The notes under the pieces were generated by a model. It ran no database searches. It had not been told where the DNA came from and worked only from the letters and a program-made list of their open reading frames with translations. A DNA stretch of 64,000 bases from Cordia subcordata. Lineage: Eukaryota > Streptophyta > Magnoliopsida > Boraginales > Cordiaceae. A program made the translations under genes and the position numbers. Where the stretch lies: assembly GCA_028554755.1 (NCBI GenBank), contig JAPTOF010000015.1, positions 11,078,501 to 11,142,500 of the forward strand, written 5' to 3'. Positions 24,491 to 36,330 of this stretch are shown piece by piece (the first letter of the stretch is position 1; each line of letters begins with the position of its first letter).

Positions 24491-25969
24491 GCCCAAACCT
24501 AAGTTTACCTCTAAAGTCGATACAAAGGGTTGCCTAAGGAATTGACTCGCTATCATGGTTAGCCTAAGAAGCATGAAAAGGGCATTCCTATTGTGGGGAG
24601 ATCTTCAAGTCTCCTTAGATCCTCCCTTTACTCATAAAAGGCCTCGAAGCTCGTAAGAAGTTCCTGAGTAGCCAAACCACCACAAGCCAGGATTACAACG
24701 CACGCACTGGAGATGTTGAGATTTCGTGCCCCCTTAACTAATATGGGCTCCCTAACATACACAAAGCCTCAAAGACTAGAAGAAAGAGAATATACAGAAA
24801 CAATGGTTTATGAAAAGCCTTATTCACATATCGACATAGAGGATAGCTTGTGCTAAGTTGACATTTTGTCACATATGGACTTATTCACGAAACTTTTTGA
24901 TGGCTTTGGCTTTTTCTCTTTCTCACTTTTTTTTTTTATATTTTTGTACCTTTTTTCCTTTTTCAAATTTTTTTGAATTTTTCATGCTTTGCATCGTATT
25001 CACACAAAAAGAAAAGAAAAAGAAAGGCTTTGGCATATCAAAACAAACCAATCAAGGAAGGGCACTCATATCAACAACCCTTTTTCGACATTCTTTCCTA
25101 CCAAGCTATAAGGTGGCTACAAGGGTCATTCTTAAAGGTCCTCACTCCCACAACTTCAAGGGCATCTCCTCTAAGATTGGATTTTTAATCCACTCTACTC
25201 ACTCCCCACAATGCAACTCATATTCATCAATCAATTAAATCAATCACAAAGCCAATACTCCAATCAACCAAGAGACAAACGACTCTACATGCATCAAAAT
25301 CGAAAAATTTTCACCATTTTAAGCACATAATGCACATCTACCCTACACAAAGCCTATAATGAGAAAACCAAACTTCCACACACCTAAACCTAAACTTTGC
25401 TTGCTCTCAAGCAAATAGAACTATACTACTCAGCAAGCAAATCAGCAACATAAAGCAAGTAAGGGTGGTGGGGACGGGGTAGATACAAGGGGTCAAGTGG
25501 AGAAAGGATATATACAACCTTGTGTTCCTTTGAAGCTCTTTGATGCCAATGATTAACAAATAATCTACTAATCCCTATTTCTCAACTAATTATGAACACT
25601 CAAAAAGCACGAGGGTTAGTAACATTGCCATGCGATCTTGCATTGGCATCATCAAATGAATAAACAAGGTGTATAAAGAATGGGAAATGATAAAAGTGAG
25701 GATCAACACTTGGATGGTGAAAAAGAAAACAAGAGAAAAGAAAATGAAACACAAAGAGTGAAAATAACTAAAAAATAAAAACAAGTAAAAGACAATGAAA
25801 ATAGAAGGGAAATCTAAACACGTCTAGAGGGCCTTCTAGTAGTGCTAGATTTAATGCCTTCAGTCGAGCACTAGTGTTAGAGCAATACATGTTTAAAATT
25901 GTGAGGCATAAATTGCTGAATATTTAACCAAGCACAAATAATAGAATGAAAAGGGTCGTGCAACATATG
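24491..25969 (-). mobile_element. 3' module of the minus-strand LTR-A element
   Basis: Homologous to 43.66-45.2 kb in reverse orientation: purine-rich stretch (T-rich here, 24920-25020), second polypurine tract at about 25385-25420, and the end block near 25800-25890 that follows the ORF in other copies. Interrupted at 25970 by a solo LTR-B. Confidence 0.75.
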
Positions 25970-25974
25970 ATGGA
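25970..25974. repeat. Target site duplication ATGGA, left
   Basis: ATGGA here and at 27867-27871 flank the solo LTR-B exactly. Removing LTR plus one copy restores a continuous match to the plus-strand LTR-A element around 43670-43710. Confidence 0.8.
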
Positions 25975-27866
25975 TGATGTGTTGTGTTTTTAAGTGCATT
26001 TATGTTGTTAATTGCCTATGTTTAAGAGGTATCTTGAGCTTTAAAAGATGCATTAGTATAGCACATGTACTAGAGTTAGGCTTAAGTGTAAGCAAATGTA
26101 CATAATTGAGTTTCTAAGTCAAATGCTATACTAAATGCTTGATTTTGTGCCTTATGTGAGCTATAGGGTTGAAACAAAGCTTGAACGAGGTGGACAATAA
26201 AGATTGAAGAGGTACAAGTCATGTAATCAAGGTCGAGAGCAAGAAAGAGACAATAGAAGGCCAATTAGGGGAGTCGGTCGACCTAGAAAAATTGCCAGCC
26301 GACCGGCCACTCCAGAAAGGACCTCATTTTAAGCCGGTCAGCCCCCTCCAAAAGCCGGTCGACCGGCCAGTCTAAACAGCATCACTTGAAAAGCCAGACG
26401 AATTAAGAAAAGAAGCCAGTCAACCCAGCTCGGATGAGTTAAAACAAGAAGCCGGTCGACCGGCTGTGCGCGGCAGATGCTATAAAAACTCGACTTTTTA
26501 GCTTTTAAAGGCAGATTTCAGTGACCCATACCCACACCCTTTTCTCATACACAAAACCCTAATCTCACCCACCTCTGATTCATACACAAACATACACACC
26601 TACTTGAAATTAAGCTAATTTTGGAGGATTCAAACACTACTTGGTAAAGATTTGCTCAAGTTTGCAAAGAAACAAAAGAGGATGAAAGGGGAGATTCCTA
26701 TAACCTCTATCATTCTTATTTACTTATGCTTGAATAGATGATTTAGGGTACCTAACTTGTGTAATGGGATTATGTATATACTCTTTGTTATGGGATTTTA
26801 TTGGCTTATATATATACATACTTTGTTCTTAATTTTAGAAGCTTTATATCAATTCATGTCCATGTGTTTGATGTAATGCATGAATGAGTTGTATGTATAT
26901 AGATTGAGTTGTATTTGCTATAGAACACTTCTAATCCTTAGATTATGTATGTCTATGTGTGTGATTATAGATATTATGAAGTAGGTTGATTCTATTCATG
27001 TCTATATAAGTATGAAATATGCCTTATAGTGAATACATGCTCAATTAATGCTACATGTTGATAATTGAATGCTTTCAATGGCGTAAATCAAACTCGTTAG
27101 TATTTGTATCGTGGATAGGACGTCATATTCACAACGCCTTGTCTTAGAATATGTAGGACTGCTCTTGCCAGGTATTAATCCACTTTAGTGTCCCTAGAAT
27201 AATGGTACATAAGCTAGGACTAATCTAGGTTGAGTCCCCTTTAGCTTTAAATCCAGCTAATAGGAGTCCGAATAAGCTTAGTCGACCTTAGGAACCCTAG
27301 GTCTTAGCTTTAAATTCATCTAATGCTTTAGAAACAAGGGTAGGATTGTTCTAGGGCACCTAGGTAGTTTTCTATCTCTCATATGGCCTTAGGTACATAA
27401 GGACCACGTCATAGCTCTAAGTGTGCACGCTTAGGGACAAACCCGCGCCGAGTCCTAGGGTGTAATTAAGACACTGGTTAGTTGCTTAGTATTAGAAGCT
27501 TTATGTAGAAAGCCATTCCCCGAATCCCATAGCATAGAGGCGCTAAATCACCCATTCGCAAGTGTAGGTCGCCTGATCACTTTTCCCTTGTTTCAATCCC
27601 CTCAGTTAGCTTAGTTCTTTCCTTCTTTTCCTTAGTGCATTTATAGTATAGTTTTTCATCATTTTCCCTTAGCTCCCAAAAATCCAAAAAGTACAAAAAC
27701 ATGTTAGTCTAGGTCTTTTTTTAAGCTTCTTCTAGAGCTTACTAGCATAGAATTTTTTCCACATATTCACGCCTCTCTGTGGTTCGACACTTGCACTCAT
27801 ACACAATATTCTACACGATCTGTACGCTTACGGGTCTTTTAGGGCTTGTACTAAAAAATCACACCA
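25975..27866 (+). mobile_element. Solo LTR-B
   Basis: Complete 1892-bp LTR-B, TGATGTGTTGTG to CACCA, with no internal region. It has repeated palindromic GTCGAC motifs (26273-26282, 26354-26368, 26451-26464), TATA box TATAAAAA (26481-26488), hairpin TTAGCT/AGCTAA (27241-27260) and the GGACCACG module (about 27400-27475). Solo LTRs arise by recombination between the two LTRs of one element. It is nested inside the minus-strand LTR-A element, so it inserted after that element. Confidence 0.9.
26481..26488 (+). promoter_or_regulatory. TATA box of solo LTR-B
   Basis: TATAAAAA directly downstream of the GTCGAC cluster. The same relation is seen in the LTR-B copies at 14816, 31645, 48720 and 60418, which supports this as the LTR promoter. 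Confidence 0.6.
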
Positions 27867-27871
27867 ATGGA
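27867..27871. repeat. Target site duplication ATGGA, right
   Basis: Right-hand copy of the five-base duplication made by insertion of the LTR-B element whose solo LTR remains. Confidence 0.8.
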
Positions 27872-29735
27872 GTATTGAGTACACAATATACCCATTTTTA
27901 ATATCCCACCCCGAATCATCAAATGAAAATGTGTGTGCAAATGTAAGGTGTCATGCATAAACGTGAAAGATCATGCCCCACTTGGTCTTTAATTAACCAC
28001 CCTATGGCCTTTTTTTTATAATCAAGGGCTAGGAGCACACTCTCCCCATGAGTCAAAGATAAGTCAGATGCATGCAACATGGGAAACGTGCTTTCTATCC
28101 CTAGATGAAAATGTTCTATGCATGAAGGCACGAACGTGAGCTCCAAAGAGAGAGACTCAACAGAATGGGAAAGAGGTTGGAGTAACTCCTGGAGAAGAAA
28201 GGGCAAGGGTAAGGGATGATGAAGTACTACACTCTTCCTCTCCATAAGATATAACATGTTCAAGCCTAGGTCGCTCTAACTCCTCGTGAGGGGTAGATTC
28301 GATCCTTATAAGCTCTATTTCCATCAATGAATCATCAAACATCCAAAGAGACCTATAGATCAATCTTCTAAGCACACTAATTTATTTCTTAGGTGTCTTC
28401 TTAGATTTGCTATTCTCCTCAATACCATGATTCTTAACTCCAAGAGACTTGTCATCTAAGATCTTTAAAATTGATGCCTTGTTTTGCCCAATGGTTGACT
28501 CTAAACCTTCACTAGCTAAAGTTTTATCAAATTCATTCACCAATTCATCACTAGTGGGTGTTATCTCATTATCATGCTGCTCATACAGGGTAGACACACG
28601 TGGAAGGGACAATGGGGACTCAAAGGATTTCGGGTTATGGATGTGTGAATGCTTAAGGGAAGTGTGTACCCTTGACTCTCTAAATGAGGACTTAAAATGC
28701 AAATGAGTTCTATGATTATGAGTTTCAACCTCCAAGTGTGCGTGAAGTATGGGATGAGAAGAAAGGGTAGACTCATGCAACACAATGGAATACGTTGAAA
28801 GCTTAAGAGGGTAAGGATTACTTACTCTAAAACATATCCATAAGAGTCATCAAGAACCAAGTTATCATCAAGCTCATCCTTATCCTTACTACATGATGTT
28901 ATGTCTTCATCAACCTCTTTTTCTAATTGTCTCTCCAATATATCATCTTTTTCACCCCTAGTCATCTCATTGTTAGGTCTTATCTCTATCCCGTCAACTC
29001 GTTCTAAAGGTACTTCAACATTCTCATTCATAAGTTGCACACTCTCAACCATGCTCTTCAAATGGTCACCTACAGATTTAAAGTCTCTTTCAAACTCTCT
29101 AGTTACTCTTGGTTAGATCAGATAAGGGATAAGAGATAGTCAAGTGTTTCCTCTTGTAAAGAAGACCTAAAAGAAGAGGGCCCAATCGAGTGGCAATGGT
29201 GGACATCTTGATTAGGATTACTATAAGCACAACCATTGTATGACTTGGAGGACGAGTGGGTGGGAGAAGATGATGGGAAGGATGAACTCTCAATGCAAGG
29301 AGGTATACCGAATGAAGAGTCATCTTGACCCCAATATGAAAATGCATGATATTGCTCCCTAGAATCATGATAATAGGATGAAGATACATGCATGGGTATA
29401 TGATTCCTAGGGGCATTAGGTGTTACATACAATCGGGGATAAGAGTGTAAGATGGGACAAGCATTAGAATCATGAGCATAGCTTTCACATAGATTGCAAT
29501 AACAAGAATATGCATCCCTATAGTCATGATCACTAAATAGAGATGTATGAGATGATGCATAGCTATAGGGGTCATACTTGATACTAGCCTTAGGTTGGGG
29601 ATTGTCATGGGCGCAAAAGAAAGTTTGATGCATATGACTTCCACAAACGCGACATGCAATAGAAACACGTTCGGGTGGTAGGGAAGAGGATACCAAGGAC
29701 CACCAAGAAGCATTTCAGTCATTTATATTCAATCA
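27872..29735 (-). pseudogene. Double zinc-knuckle ORF of the minus-strand LTR-A element
   Basis: Not a family I recognise. Two CX2CX4HX4C zinc knuckles are intact in this copy: CRVCGSHMHQTFFC (29654-29613) and CNLCESYAHDSNAC (29498-29457), 38 residues apart. Such knuckles bind RNA or single-stranded DNA in gag nucleocapsids. Then come a Ser/Tyr-rich stretch (SSYYHDSREQYHAF), an acidic, possibly coiled segment (MVESVQLMNENVEVPLERV, about 29055), FDKTLASEGLES, LDDKSLGVKNHGIEE, LRRLIYRSLWMFD and a C-terminal block SLTHGESVLLALDYKKKA, GWLIKD. The start is broken (ATG to ATA, followed by TGA) and at least three frameshifts divide it. Its plus-strand counterpart is at 41826-43651. No RT, RNase H or integrase is present. 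Confidence 0.75.
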
Positions 29736-29887
29736 AGCACAAGTATTCCTCTTTGCAATGCTTAACAAAAATTTTTTAGATTTTTTTTCTTTTATTATTC
29801 AAAACAAAGAAAACATCAAAAAAAAGATAAAACAACACGTAACAAACTAAGACACACAAAAAACAAAGAATCCAAACAACCGTTGCC

Positions 29888-29904
29888 TCCCGGCAACGAC
29901 GCCA
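29888..29904 (-). other. Primer-binding site, tRNA-Asp type (minus strand)
   Basis: Minus strand TGGCGTCGTTGCCGGGA, six bases after the LTR end; it matches the complement of the plant tRNA-Asp 3' end with one clear mismatch. Confidence 0.8.
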
Positions 29905-29910
29905 AAAACT

Positions 29911-31526
29911 TGATCGCTATCTCGTGGCACAAGCCTAAATAGCCCGCAAGTGCTCGGGTCATGTGTCGTACAATGTTTGTGAGGGCAGGGTCGAATCCAC
30001 GGGAGAGGCCTAACGTGTATGGTGTCCTAAGCTATGTGCATCTTAAGAGCTATGTGTTGGGTCCCTAAACTATGATGTTTTTGGGGTTTTTGGTTTAAAG
30101 GGAGCTCAGAAAGATAAACCTAATCTAAAGGCAAGGAAATAAAAGATATGTCTGTGACAGGGGAATCAAGTAACCTAAGGGGATGCAAATGTCAAAAATG
30201 GGGAACTAGGGTGATTACATCTTTTTTATGGGTGATTACTACGTCATTCTAGGGTTATTGATGGATTATACTAAGTCCTCTAGTCTAGACCTATAATTAG
30301 CCTTCTAATTGGTACCTTAAGCCTTAGTGCGGATCTGTCCCTGAGTGGTGATACCTAGCAGTACAGCATGGTCTTTATGACTTAGGAATTAGGGCTAGCC
30401 AATAAAGTTCTAGGTGAGTGTAGATTGATCTAACCTTAGCACTTAGTCCACTAATTAGTTCCCCAATCTGACCCTAGGACTCAGTTTGAGTCCGTCCCTA
30501 AGCTTCACCCCACTTAGAGCTACAGTGTGGTCCTTATGAACCTTGGGCATTAGGGTGGACTAACTAGCCTTCCTAAGTGAACTAAGGTCAACTAAACCTA
30601 TACGGACTCCTATTGGCTAGATTTAAAGCCAAAAGGGACTTGACCTAGGCTAGTTACTAGTTATGCACCATTAATTGCATGACAATAGCGGGTGTTAACA
30701 TTTAAGCGCAAAGCAAACAAATCTAAGGCATGGAATTTGAGAATACTCTGGAATATTCTACTATAAAACACATAGACATGTTTAGATTACACTAATTTAA
30801 GCTATAGCAGCCGACATATATTCAATAGAAGCTATTCATGCTATTAAGTATGCAGACACACATATAGACATGTATATAAATATACCCATTTCATGTAATC
30901 ATCACACAAACACATAGACATGCCAGTATAACGATTTGGAAATAGTTAATAGCATAATAGACTTCAATATATAAGGTAACTTCATTGGGCATTTCTACAA
31001 ACACATAGACATGTATGTAAATGGCCTTTGAAACCCTAAGCATAAAGCATATATACATAAATCCATCAAGTTTCCATTATTAAAAAGTAGTAATCAGTCC
31101 ATAAATACAAGAATAATTGCCCTACATAGCTCTAATAACACATATTTAGACTTAGAATAAAAGAGAGATACCCTTCTACCCATAGCCAAGCTTTATAATT
31201 CATGAGCTATGCCCTAAATCCTAGTGTTTAATCCTCTTGGATCCTTGATTCCAAGTGTTAAATGTGTTTGGAAGTAAGTGTGTGAGGTGATCTTTGGTGG
31301 ATTTTGGGTTTACGGAAATGGGTGTTTGATTTGGTTGGTGTTTTTCTTCATAAATGGCTGAAAAAAGGCTTAAATAGAGCTATCAATGCGTCCAACCGGA
31401 GGCCCAACTAGTCGACCGGCTTTGGGGCTAAGTCATCCGGCCAAAATTGGCCCAGATTCTGATCAGGCTCGTCGACCTAGCCGGTCGACCGACCTTGACA
31501 GAAGCTCAACCGATCTTGATAGTAAA
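29911..31526 (-). mobile_element. LTR-A, 5' LTR of the minus-strand element, truncated
   Basis: Ends GCGATCA at 29911 on the minus strand, next to the primer-binding site. It aligns with 22433-24453 up to the block AGTAAAA at about 31526. The outer 0.4-0.5 kb, including the LTR start, is missing and is replaced by plus-strand LTR-B sequence through a duplicated joint. Confidence 0.8.
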
Positions 31527-31572
31527 ACAGAGAGTAATCAACCGATCTTGATAGTAAAAGAGAGAGTAATCT
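31509..31572 (+). repeat. 32-bp tandem duplication at an LTR-A/LTR-B joint
   Basis: Units 31509-31540 and 31541-31572, beginning ACCGATCTTGATAGTAAAA and ending AGAGTAATC, differ at only two or three bases. The left unit begins in LTR-A (minus) and the right unit leads into LTR-B (plus), so the duplication sits exactly at the chimeric junction. Confidence 0.8.
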
Positions 31573-33025
31573 TCTACAACCAGAATAGAGGTCTCTTGTT
31601 GCTGATACACCGATTAAGTGTTCTGGTAGTCGCAAAAAATTGGCTATATAAGCCCGCTTTTGGCCATTTTCTGTAACAATAAGATATATTCTTTCTCACC
31701 GATCTCCTAAACCCCAATTCCTTTCTCAGCCACCTCCAATACACACATTAACACACACACCCATCTAGAATTAAGTTTATTTTGGAGGATTCAAACATCA
31801 TTTGGTGAAGATTTGCTCAAGTTCGTAAAGAATCAAGCAAGGATAGAAAAGGAGCTTTCTCAACCCTCTTTCATTCTCTTTTATTATATGCTTGAGTAGA
31901 TGGATTAGGGTGACTAAACTTGTGTAATGTGTTGATTTTCATAATCTTTGTTACGGGATTCTATTGGCTTATATATATTCATACTTTGTTCTTATTTTGA
32001 AAGCTTTATATCATTTCATGTCTATGTGTTTGATGTAATGCTTGAATGAGTTGTATGTATATAGATTGAGTTGTATTTACTATAGAACACTTCTAATCCT
32101 TAGATTATGCATGTCTATGTGTGTGATTATGGATAACATGAAGTGTGTTGGTTCTATTCATGTCTATGTGAGTATGAAACATGCCTTAAAGTGAATATAT
32201 GCTCAAATATTACTACATGTTGATGCTTAAATGTTTCCAATGGCATAAATCAAACTTGATAGTGTTTGTATCATGGCTAGGACATCATATTCACAAACCT
32301 TACCATTGATTATGTAGGATTGCACCTATTAGGTACTAATCCGCTTTAGTATCCTTAGAATGACGGTGCATAAGTTAGGACTAGTCTATATCAAGTCCCT
32401 TTTAGCTTTAAATCTAGCTAATAGAAGTCCTGATAGGCTTAGTCAACCCTAGGAACCCTAGATCTTAGCTTTAAATCCAGCTAATGGTTTAGGAACTAGG
32501 GTGGGATCGTTCTAGGACACCTAAGTAATTTCCTAGTCCTTCCTATGGTCTTAGGTACATAAGGACAACGCCATAGCTCTAAGTGTGCATGCTTAGGGAC
32601 AGACTCGTACTGAGTCCTAGGGTGTAATTAGGACATTAGCTAGTTACTTCGTATTAAAGGCTGTATTTAGTAAGCCAATATCTTCAATCCCATAGCATTG
32701 AGTTAGAAAGTTACTCGTTCACAAGTGTAGGTCACCCTATCACCTTCCAATAGGTTTAATCCCCTAGATTAGTTTAGTTCTTACTTTTTCCTTTCTAGTA
32801 TCCATAATGTAGTCTTTTCATTTCCCTTCTAGCTCCCCAAAATCCAAAAGCACAAAAAGATGACTAGTTTAGGTTTCTTTTTAAACCTCCATTAGAAAGC
32901 ACTAACTTAGGATTTTACCACACCTTGAGCCTCTTTATGGTTTAACACCCGCATCAATACTCCTATATTGCACGATTCATTCATTTGCGGGACCTTTTAA
33001 TGCTTGCACCTTCAAGGGCATATCA
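31562..33025 (+). mobile_element. LTR-B, 5' LTR of the autonomous-type element, left-truncated
   Basis: Matches 48650-50066 from AGAGAGTAAT onward: TATA box TATATAAG (31645-31652), leader hairpins at 32402-32421 and 32465-32484, the GGACAACG module (about 32555-32632), and the end TATCA at 33025, six bases before the primer-binding site. Its first 0.43 kb is missing. Confidence 0.85.
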
Positions 33026-33031
33026 AATTCT

Positions 33032-33049
33032 TGGCGCTGTTGCTGGGGA
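33032..33049 (+). other. Primer-binding site, tRNA-Asp type
   Basis: TGGCGCTGTTGCTGGGGA, two C-to-T changes from the perfect complement of the plant tRNA-Asp 3' end. Confidence 0.85.
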
Positions 33050-33380
33050 GATATAGTGGTTTGCATTCCTAGCTTGTGTGTTTTAGTAGTTGCTATATTT
33101 GTTTTCCTTGCTTTTTCTTTATAGTTTGCTTTGTTTTTGATTATCTTGCTTCTTGTTTATATTATCTTACTTTGGTACTTCTTTATCTACCTTTGTTTTT
33201 GTTTTTGTTTTGAAGCTATTGATTTTATTTTCCATACTTTCTTTGCTAGCTTGTTTAACTTTATTAGTTGTTATTGTTTTTGTTTTTAGTAGATTTGCTA
33301 GGATTATGGCTTATTTGTTATAGTCTTAGGATTGTTGAAGTTTCGGGGGTTGAAGTGGCTGGAGTTAGGATAGTTTTTGC

Positions 33381-34915
33381 ATGCTTGTAGGAGATCCATT
33401 GGAAATCCCCTAGTTCCCCTTAATCCCGAACCCGATAGGATTGCTAGACATTTTAGAAATTTAAGAGATCTTCTTGAGGAGATGGTCGATCCTAATCATC
33501 CTTCTATTCCTTCCATTCCCCCGATGAATCCCATTTCTTCTTATGATCACCATGGGCATCAAGCCCAAGATCGTTTTAGACAAGAGCCTCCTAGACCAGA
33601 CCCACCCATAGATGAGGAGCCCACTCTTAGGCAATTCTTTCTCCTCGAAGACTTTGAGCTTAATTTGGCTATTCAAATTCTGGGTTTGGAGGAGACGAAC
33701 TTCGACATCAAGCATAATGTGTTGGCCATGCTTCCTTTTTTCTTTGGGAGAAGCAATGAGGGTCCTCTAAAGCATATTACCGAGATTTGTTGAGATGAGT
33801 TCCACCCTTCATGTCCCCAATGTCTCCCAAGAGGTCATACGTCTAAGATTGTTTCCTTTCTCTCTTAAGGACAAGGCTGAGTCTTGGTTTCATTCATTAC
33901 CTAATGGTTGCATCACTTCATAGGTTGAGCTCCAATCTAAGTTCTTTAAGAAATTTTATCCCATGGTCAACAAGGCTAACCTTAGAACTGCCATTATGAC
34001 TTTCTCCCAATATGATTTAGAATCTTTTCTTGAGGCTTGGGAGAGGTTCAAAGACCTTCTTAGACAGTGTCCACACCATGGATATGGTAGTTATGACCTA
34101 CTTTAGTACTTCTTTTGACGTTTAAATGAACAAAATAGGATATGGTCAGTGTCGTCTCTGGCAGTGGCTTTATACCTTGAAACTGATTAAGGCATGGGAG
34201 ATAATGGAGTTGATGGCCAAAAGTTCTTTCAAAACTTTGCCATAGATAGGTCTAGTTGAGGAAGTATTAAGAGAGATGTCAGTGAGGGTAGGAGTTTCTT
34301 TAGATTTACCCACTAAGGTAGAGGCCCTAACAAATAAGTTAGATCAATTAATTTCTTTATCTCTTTCCTCTCATGGTAATAGGATTAATTCCATAGGTTC
34401 TTCCTCTGCCCCTTTGGTAGTTGAATTGTGTGCTTTATCATTTGAGCCATCTTATGAGACCATAGCTTGCCCTTTAGCATCCAATTTCCCAAATTTATGA
34501 AGGAGCAAGTGTGAGCTACTCAAGGTTTTTCTCGTGAGTACAATCCGTACTCGAACACGTATAATTCGAGTTGAAGGGACAGTCCAAAATTTTCTTGGAG
34601 ACAAGGTCAGTATGAGTCTAGTTTACATCTTCATGCCCCAATCCAGTAGTGACCCCGTTTTGTTAACCCTTTAGCGTTTTACCATGTCAATCAACCTAGG
34701 CTTCCTAGTGTTCCTTAGCCACAGGCACTCTCTACTCGCTCTAGTAGTCAGCTCAAAAGTGATAATAGGATTGAGAAAATGTTTTAATTGATGTAGTAAG
34801 AGTTAGCCAATTGTAGGCAGCAGATAGAGAGTTATCAGGCTAGGGTAGATACCCAGTTAAGAGAGTTTGCCATGTAGTTGAGCATTAGAGACCCTGGGAA
34901 ATTACCTTCTTAACC
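33381..34915 (+). pseudogene. gag of the autonomous-type LTR-B element
   Basis: Athila/Tat-type gag. The N-terminus reads GNPLVPLNPEPDRIARHFRN and RQFFLLEDFELNLAIQILGL, then the capsid core LFPFSLKDKAESWFHSLPNG, VELQSKFFKKFYP and EAWERFKDLLRQCPHHGYG. The likely start is the ATG at 33381; compared with the copy at 62112, one G has been lost right after it, so the frame is broken from codon 3. Further stops include TAG for a Trp (about 33919) and TAG/TGA in LL-stop-YFF. The C-terminal half (VEALTNKLDQLISLSLSSHG, 34315-34380) is a possible coiled coil. No zinc knuckle is visible. Truncations make it non-functional. Confidence 0.85.
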
Positions 34916-35468
34916 ATAAGTGAATCTTAGAGTCCAGTCCTGTTCCTCCACTAACACTACTTATCCTCCTCAGGCCCAGGCTAAGGCTATCACTACTCGT
35001 AGGAGTGATAGAATAGTGGATAATAGGGTAAGAGTTGACTATGCAGTGCCTACACCTAATGGTCCTTCTGAGTTTAGAAAGCCTAATTGTAACCTTGTAG
35101 AGAGAGGCCCTCCTGAGCGAATTAAGCCTATTAGAGACCATGGAGAAAGTAGTACTTCTCAACCACATCAGGAGAAAAAAGAGTCCATTGATGATTCTCA
35201 TGTGTCTAGAGGTATTGCACCTAGAGTTCCCTTCTTATCTGCCTTAGAGAAACCCATTCTTAGTGAGGATTCTAGGTTTTTCAAGATCTTAATGCATCTT
35301 AAAGACCTTAAGGTTAATCTTTCCTTCATAGACGTGATCCTTTCTATTCCCTTCTATTATAAGTTCTTTAAGGACCTTTGTACAAGGAAGTGTAAATCAT
35401 CAAACATTCCTAAGAAGGTAAGGCTTATAGACAAAGTGAGTACTATTTGTACTTCAGGCCTTCCATGA
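34916..35468 (+). pseudogene. gag-protease linker region
   Basis: An open frame (34920-35468) rich in charged residues: TTRRSDRIVDNRVRVDYAVP, PPERIKPIRDHGESS, FFKILMHLKDLKVNLSFIDV and KKVRLIDKVSTICTSGLP. It lies between gag and the protease and is conserved in the copies at 1.2-1.73 kb and 63.65-64.0 kb. It resembles the linker that precedes the protease in Athila-type polyproteins. I see no catalytic motif. Confidence 0.65.
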
Positions 35469-35469
35469 G

Positions 35470-36330
35470 TAACCTCGAGCTTTCATCATTCCTTGTATGA
35501 TTCGTAAGACCCAGATTGATCACGCCTTACCAGATTTAGGGTCCAGTGTGAACCTTATTCCTTACTCTGTTTACCAGCAGCTAGGTCTAGGTGAGTTATC
35601 CCCTACACATGTTACTCTTCTGTTAGCTGTTTGATCCGAGAGAAGACCCAGGGGTGTGGTAAAGGATGTTATGGTCCAAGTTGGTAAGTTCGTGTACCCT
35701 GCTGACTTTATAGTGTTAGATATGGATTTAGGTCATGATTCTAGACATTTTACGCCCGTCCTTTTAGGTTACCCCTTCCTTGCCACCGTCGATGGTATTA
35801 TTCACTATAGGTCGGGGTTATTAGAGATAAAATTTGGGAATTTAAGGTCCATCATGAAGGTTGCCGAGGAGGTGAATAAGGCTAGTGTAGGAGGAGCAGA
35901 GGATGGAGAAGAATGCTTTAGAATGGATGTGATTGATTCTTGTATAGAGGACTTTGTAAAGAGGACCATGACCAATAGAGAAGATTTAAGGAAATTTGAG
36001 GATTCGTTGACTAGCTTTGATTTGGAGACCTTAGAGCAGAAATGTCTAACTTCTACCTCCTTAGTTAAGAGTTCTTTGATTGATAAGTCACTTGAGGTTA
36101 ATTCTTCTAGTTTTAATTCTTGTAATGCTCCCATTGATGATATTGAGGTTGAGTCTCTCTTGGTTGAGCCTAGCCTATCTTTAAAGCTCAAACCCCTTCC
36201 CGATCATTTGAAGTATGCATTTCTAGGCCCTAGTGAGACTCTTCTAGATATCATAGCTTCTAATCTTTCTAGTGAGCATGAGAAACATCTCTCAGAGGTT
36301 TTTAAGAAACATAGGAAGGCTATAGGGTGA
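35470..36330 (+). pseudogene. Aspartic protease and linker to RT
   Basis: The protease reads FIIPCMI, then HALPDLGSSVNLIPYSVYQ with the DLG active site (about 35540), then VGKFVYPADFIVLDMDLGHD, PVLLGYPFLATVDGIIHYRS and LLEIKFGNL. After it comes an acidic linker (GGAEDGEECFRMDVIDS), then LKPLPDHLKYAFLGPSETL and HLSEVFKKHRKAIG, the standard entry into gypsy RT. One TGA (about 35632) interrupts the protease, and the Trp after KAIG is TGA. 35656-36330 is otherwise open. Confidence 0.85.

Noticed and set aside
24858..25238. 126-residue Phe/Lys-rich plus-strand ORF
   Set aside because: It is the antisense of the purine-rich tract in the 3' module; low-complexity translation explains it.
29888..29904. 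tRNA-like sequences next to LTRs as tRNA genes
   Set aside because: Only the 16-18 bases matching the tRNA-Asp 3' end are present; these are primer-binding sites. No cloverleaf or A/B boxes were seen anywhere.
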